DNA of 64,000 bases from Uloborus plumipes (lineage: Eukaryota > Arthropoda > Arachnida > Araneae > Uloboridae). How positions within the stretch are numbered: position 1 is the first letter of the stretch; each line of letters opens with the position of its first letter. This document shows, piece after piece, positions 59,976 through 64,000 of the stretch. The translations under genes were made by a program, and so were the position numbers. Where the stretch lies: assembly GCA_038373865.1 (NCBI GenBank), contig JAXGGA010000497.1, positions 124,001 through 188,000 on the forward strand, in the 5' to 3' direction. Under the pieces are notes generated by a model. That model saw nothing but the letters and a program-made list of their open reading frames with translations. It made no database searches and was not told the origin of the DNA.

Positions 59976-60638
59976 CCTGTAGTGCATTAATAAACCTCTC
60001 TGCCAAGTTTGATGGAAATCCGACAAAAACTGTGGATTTGTATAAGGAACAAACAGATACATTTCTATATAACATACATCCATATTTATATATGTGTATA
60101 GATTATCATTGACATTAATATTATTATTATTTTAAGCAGGGTTGGTAAAAACCCGGGTTTTTCTACAAAAACCCAACCCACCCGGGTTTTTGCGGGGTTT
60201 TTACGGGTTTTTCTGGGTTTTTGTATGTTAAAAATTTATTTCTTATGTGGGTATTGATATATAATGTATGCATTCATTCATATAAAAATGTATTTGTTAA
60301 GTTAAAGTTCTGAATTTCATTTAATCAATGTCAATTGATTAATAATTAATATTATTAACAATATCAACTAATAATATCATCAACCAAATTGTAATATTTA
60401 ATGTATTTTTAAGAAGCTTTGGACAATGGTTTCAGCTATGAACTTTTATCACTTGTCTTTTACAAAATAGAAGAACTGTTACAAATGGGTTTTCCTACAA
60501 ATTCAGGAGTATTTAGGGTGTGAAAGTTTCAAAAACTTAAATTTATACCATTAAAAAATTAAACCATTAATCATCTTTTTTCATTAAGTAGCCTGCTTCA
60601 ATATCTAGTCATGTGATTTACATGTTTTTTATAAGACA

Positions 60639-61469
60639 CTAGCTTAATACCCGGCGTTGCCCGGGTGCTTATTAATACAACATAGCATTCAAGGAAAAAA
60701 AGTTTGAAAGAGTTCTATTCATATGGGTATAAAATAATTTGCATCAATCTGTCTCTTAGGTACAAACTTTGAAAAAAATCAAAATATTACAGAAGGTTAA
60801 ACTTTTACAGAAAAATAGTCTTATCAAAAGGTGAAAATTAAAGATAAATGTTGTCTGGGCTTTGCAGTGTCCACTGGCATGAAATATATGCACATGGAAG
60901 TGAAAAAATTGCATCAATTTCACCCGCCAAATTTAAAATGTTAACTTTTCTTTATTAATTGTTCCCACCTACGAAGTAAAAATTATTATAACTCAGAAAT
61001 AAATCTATTTCTCATTCTGAAGGCTTATCTCCATTACAGATGCAACTGTCGTCGCATTGCAAATTTGAAATTCAAATCTGTGGTTCTTTTTGTAAAGTCC
61101 ACATGAATTATGATTGTTTTTTACTTATTTCAATGCTAAAAGGAAATAGGTGAGCCTTAAATTGAAAATTCATTACTTTAATCGTAATCATTGTTGGAAA
61201 ATACTCATATTTAAAAATCTTAAATTTCATCAATTTGAATGCTAAAAGGCCTATCTATTACAATATGAATAGGCTAGATTCCTATAAAAGGGTCATTTTT
61301 TGACAAAAAATTTAAATTTGAGCTTTTTAGATTTTTTAAAATTTCAAGACCCCGCCTATGAGAATTTTAGGGCATCAAGGAACCTCTGTGTCAAGTTTGA
61401 TGAAAATCTGACGCAAACTGTGGATTTGTATAGAGAACAATTATATATACATACACTCATTTTTATAGA
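60639..61469 (-). mobile_element. Helitron-like element, copy 3 (uninterrupted)
   Basis: Reads in reverse from TCTATAAAAATGAG to the hairpin CCCGGGCAACGCCGGG, ATTAAG and CTAG at 60642-60639 before T. About 830 bp, the best copy to define the family. The exact 5' base is ambiguous (61469 or 61475). Confidence 0.8.
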
Positions 61470-61771
61470 TATAGATATCTCAATGCTAGGTGTGTGTCTG
61501 AGATAAGGGAAGTGTCTCCACCCCCACTTCCTATTTTCAAAACCAAAACTGATTAATTTCAGATGGGGAAGGGGGCGTGGGGTCTCTTAATCGATTTTTT
61601 TTGAAATAATCATTAAAAAAAACTACGTTAACATTAGAACTTTGCAAGAATTATAAATTTATTAATAAATGCTTGTCATAATATTTTAGTAGTAATAAAT
61701 TGCGTGGGGACGCATTTTCTTTGTTTTTTTTAAATCAAAGAAAGGGTTTAGTGCTTCAAGTCAGTGGTATG

Positions 61772-62940
61772 CAGGGTTTGAAAAAAGGTTCAATTTTGAG
61801 GATGGAATTCCCCCCTTTACTTCTAATTTCAGGGGGGATTTTTTGAATCTGGGGGGGGGGGGGATATAAATTTTCATTAAGTCTGACATGCTACAGCTTG
61901 ATGAAGAAAATAGCTGAACTTTTCGCGTAAATAAAACCTCAAAAATCAACATTTAAGATGGTGATTAATGTACTCACAATCAAGGAGCTAATAGAATATT
62001 TTTCTTATTGATTTTTTTAAATTTAAATAGTATTTTTTAATTCAAGATTTTAGAAACTTTAGATACTAAAGGACTTCTATTCATAAAAAATAGTTTTTTT
62101 TACTAAAATTTATCAGATTTGAACACTGAGCTTTATATTTTAAATGAAAGAGCAGTGTAGATTTTCACAATGCCTTTCTTGGTTGAGTCTCCAATTAAAA
62201 CGTCAGCCTCTTGCGATTAAAATTTAAAATTTATTGATATTGATAACAATTCATACCGGAATTATTTTTTTTTAAGCTATGGATATCATGAAATTTAACG
62301 GCTGCCGGAAACAACATCGACATTTTTGAATGAAATTATACTTAACGTGAATAACAAAAATGACTAGTTAGTTTGCAATTTTAAATTTTTTTAAAATGAT
62401 GAAGTACAAGAAATATTGGGTCGCTTAAAAAAAAAACTCAAAAAAGAACTTTAAATAATGCGCACAAAAGCCATCCCCTCACGGATGAATTGAATCGTCA
62501 AAACAAAACCTCTTTTCCAGCGCAAACAGCCTCCTAGCATTCCACACATGCGCAGAGGGGTTCTGCGCATAGATCGAACCAACGAATGAGCCAAGAGAAT
62601 AGGTGAACTTTGAACTCCCCTGGCATTGGGTACATGACGTCACTCATTGGCAGGGAAGCATCGGAGAGTGTGATTTATTGCCAAGAATGGTAATCGTCAA
62701 GATCAAAACTAAAATGCGACTGGACATCGCTTGCTAAAGGAATGTTTTCGGTCGGCACTGCCTTACTATGCTACGCGAATTTTTTTTTTCTTTACTCTGC
62801 ATTCCCTGGCTGGAATTCATTGTCGTGTTGAAGAAAATATAAGGGGGGGGGGGGGGAAATCCCGCACAGCCTTTTTTTTGTGCGGGATTTTTCGATTCTG
62901 TGTGCGTTTCGCGCAATCCCGCACGCTATTTCAAACCCTG
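61772..62940. mobile_element. CAGGGTTTGAAA element (5-bp TSD)
   Basis: 1169 bp from CAGGGTTTGAAAAAAGG to GCTATTTCAAACCCTG. TSD GTATG (61767-61771, 62941-62945). Contains two runs of 13-14 G (61851-61863 and 62843-62856) and a repeated GCGGGAT near the right end. No coding. Confidence 0.85.
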
Positions 62941-63755
62941 GTATGGTACCTCTATAATATAGCACTTGAAAATCACCATATACTAAATGCAGTAGGGTTA
63001 GAAAAAATGAAGAGCAAAACTTTATTCTCTTGCTCCGGAAACAAAGCAAAAATTTCAGTATTTTGTCATTATTTGACTGCTGTGTTGAATCAAAATTATC
63101 ATAAAACATTAATTAAGCAATTGTTTCCATCTACAATAAGTTTATCAATGGATCATTTTCAATTTATTTCAAAATTTTAAAATTTGCAATCAAAAAATAA
63201 ATAAATAATAATAATAAGTATTTTGCAACATAGCTAGGAAAATTTTATGGACGATGACTTGAAAATTGAAGAAATAATAATTATTTTATAAAATAAATAA
63301 TTACTCTAAGAAAAATTATCTCAAATAAACCTGATTTCTTACTTATTTTTTATGTATAATTTAGATGAGATATTATTATTGACTATATTTGTTGACAACT
63401 TGGAAATTAACAAAAACCCACTTTTGACAAAAACTCGGGTGGGTTTTTGTTGGTGTACCCGCCCAGAAAAACCCGGGCTGGTTTTTCTTTGCTGGTCCCA
63501 CCTTTGCCAACCCTGATACTTAGTCCTAATACTAGAAGGGATTGAAGAGGACTGTAGAATTAAGTGAAACACACAGCGGGTCAAAGTGAAATGGGAAATG
63601 ACTCGCAATGTGCAGGGCCATCGCTCTAGCAGCATTTTAGCCATGTTATTTTGCATATAATTGATTTAAGTCAAAACATAGGACTAAACGGGAAGGAAGA
63701 TGAGCTCGAGCGAATGCAGATGCCATCTTTGTGCATTTCTTTCTGGGTTGCCTTT

Positions 63756-64000
63756 TCTATATATGTAAAAATGGATGTATGTATATATGTATTATATATA
63801 TATATATGTATGTTTGTTCCTTATGCAAATCCACAGTTTTCTTCGGATTTTCATCAAACTTGATACAGAGGTCACTGGAAGCACTGGAATTCACATTAGC
63901 GGGGTTTTGAAATTTTTAAAAAATCCAAAAAGCTCAAAATTCTATTGTCACAAAAGGGCCATTTTCTTTTAATTTTGAATATGCAGAGTAATAGAGATAA
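63756..64000 (+). mobile_element. Helitron-like element, copy 4, cut by window end
   Basis: Starts TCTATATATGTAAAAATGG and continues GTTTGTTCCTTATGCAAATC in the opposite orientation to the other three copies. It runs off the window. Confidence 0.75.

Larger units (their letters stand above)
56642..60102 (-). mobile_element. Helitron-like element, copy 2, heavily interrupted
   Basis: The CTAG end is at 56645-56642 with a diverged hairpin (GCCCGCACGACCCCGGTATC read in reverse). The body (gtgagccttaaattgataat) matches copies at 5599 and 60639. The far part is at 59981-60102 (TGTATAAGGAACAAACAGAT, then TATAGA). Interrupted by a TA MITE, a CAGGGTTCG element and a solo LTR. Confidence 0.65.
60137..63515. 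mobile_element. hAT-like element with CAGGGTTGG ends
   Basis: Left end CAGGGTTGGTAAAAACCCGG. The right end is the complement of CAGGGTTGGCAAAGGTGGG. Both ends are rich in AAAACCCG. The flanks give only a weak TSD (ATTTTAAG versus ATACTTAG). Holds a Helitron copy and the 61772-62940 element. No transposase frame seen. Confidence 0.65.

Overview
The window looks like a TE-saturated piece of an arthropod genome, probably an arachnid such as a spider. This is inferred from the very AT-rich, intron-dominated layout, the element families present (CsRn1-like Ty3/gypsy, Tc1, ZMYM1-like hAT, Penelope-like, Helitron, LINE, pogo/Tigger-like) and a GC-rich spliced host gene. No prokaryotic organisation, rRNA, tRNA or CRISPR array was seen.

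Host gene: five internal exons on the + strand (12267-12576, 24207-24659, 33809-35431, 38559-38689, 53000-53147) join with consistent phases into about 888 codons without a stop. They encode a basic, low-complexity, AT-hook protein, presumably a nuclear chromatin factor, whose family I do not recognise. The first and last exons of the gene lie outside the window. Nearly everything between the exons is mobile DNA.

Region by region. 1-11125 is a nest of up to five levels. A LINE endonuclease gene (-) is broken by a hAT element (-). That hAT is broken by a TAGGGTGG long-TIR element, which holds a nearly intact gypsy element (+) and a Helitron (-) carrying an intact Tc1 element (+). Intron 12577-24206 carries several small DNA elements with exact target-site duplications (TSDs). 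Intron 24660-33808 is almost entirely one pogo/Tigger-like element filled by a LINE, a hAT MITE, two tandem TTAA-type elements each split by a solo LTR, a poly(A) retroposon and a hAT relic. Intron 35432-38558 has a 147-bp tandem array. Intron 38690-52999 holds a Penelope-like 3' end, a 5.8-kb long-inverted-repeat element and several hAT elements. From 53148 to the end there is a second pogo/Tigger-like element containing a near-perfect palindrome with arms of about 1 kb, then three Helitron copies and several nested hAT-like elements and LTRs.

Most element boundaries were set by reading both termini and the flanking TSD directly. Family names rest on protein motifs or terminal motifs. No database search was possible.
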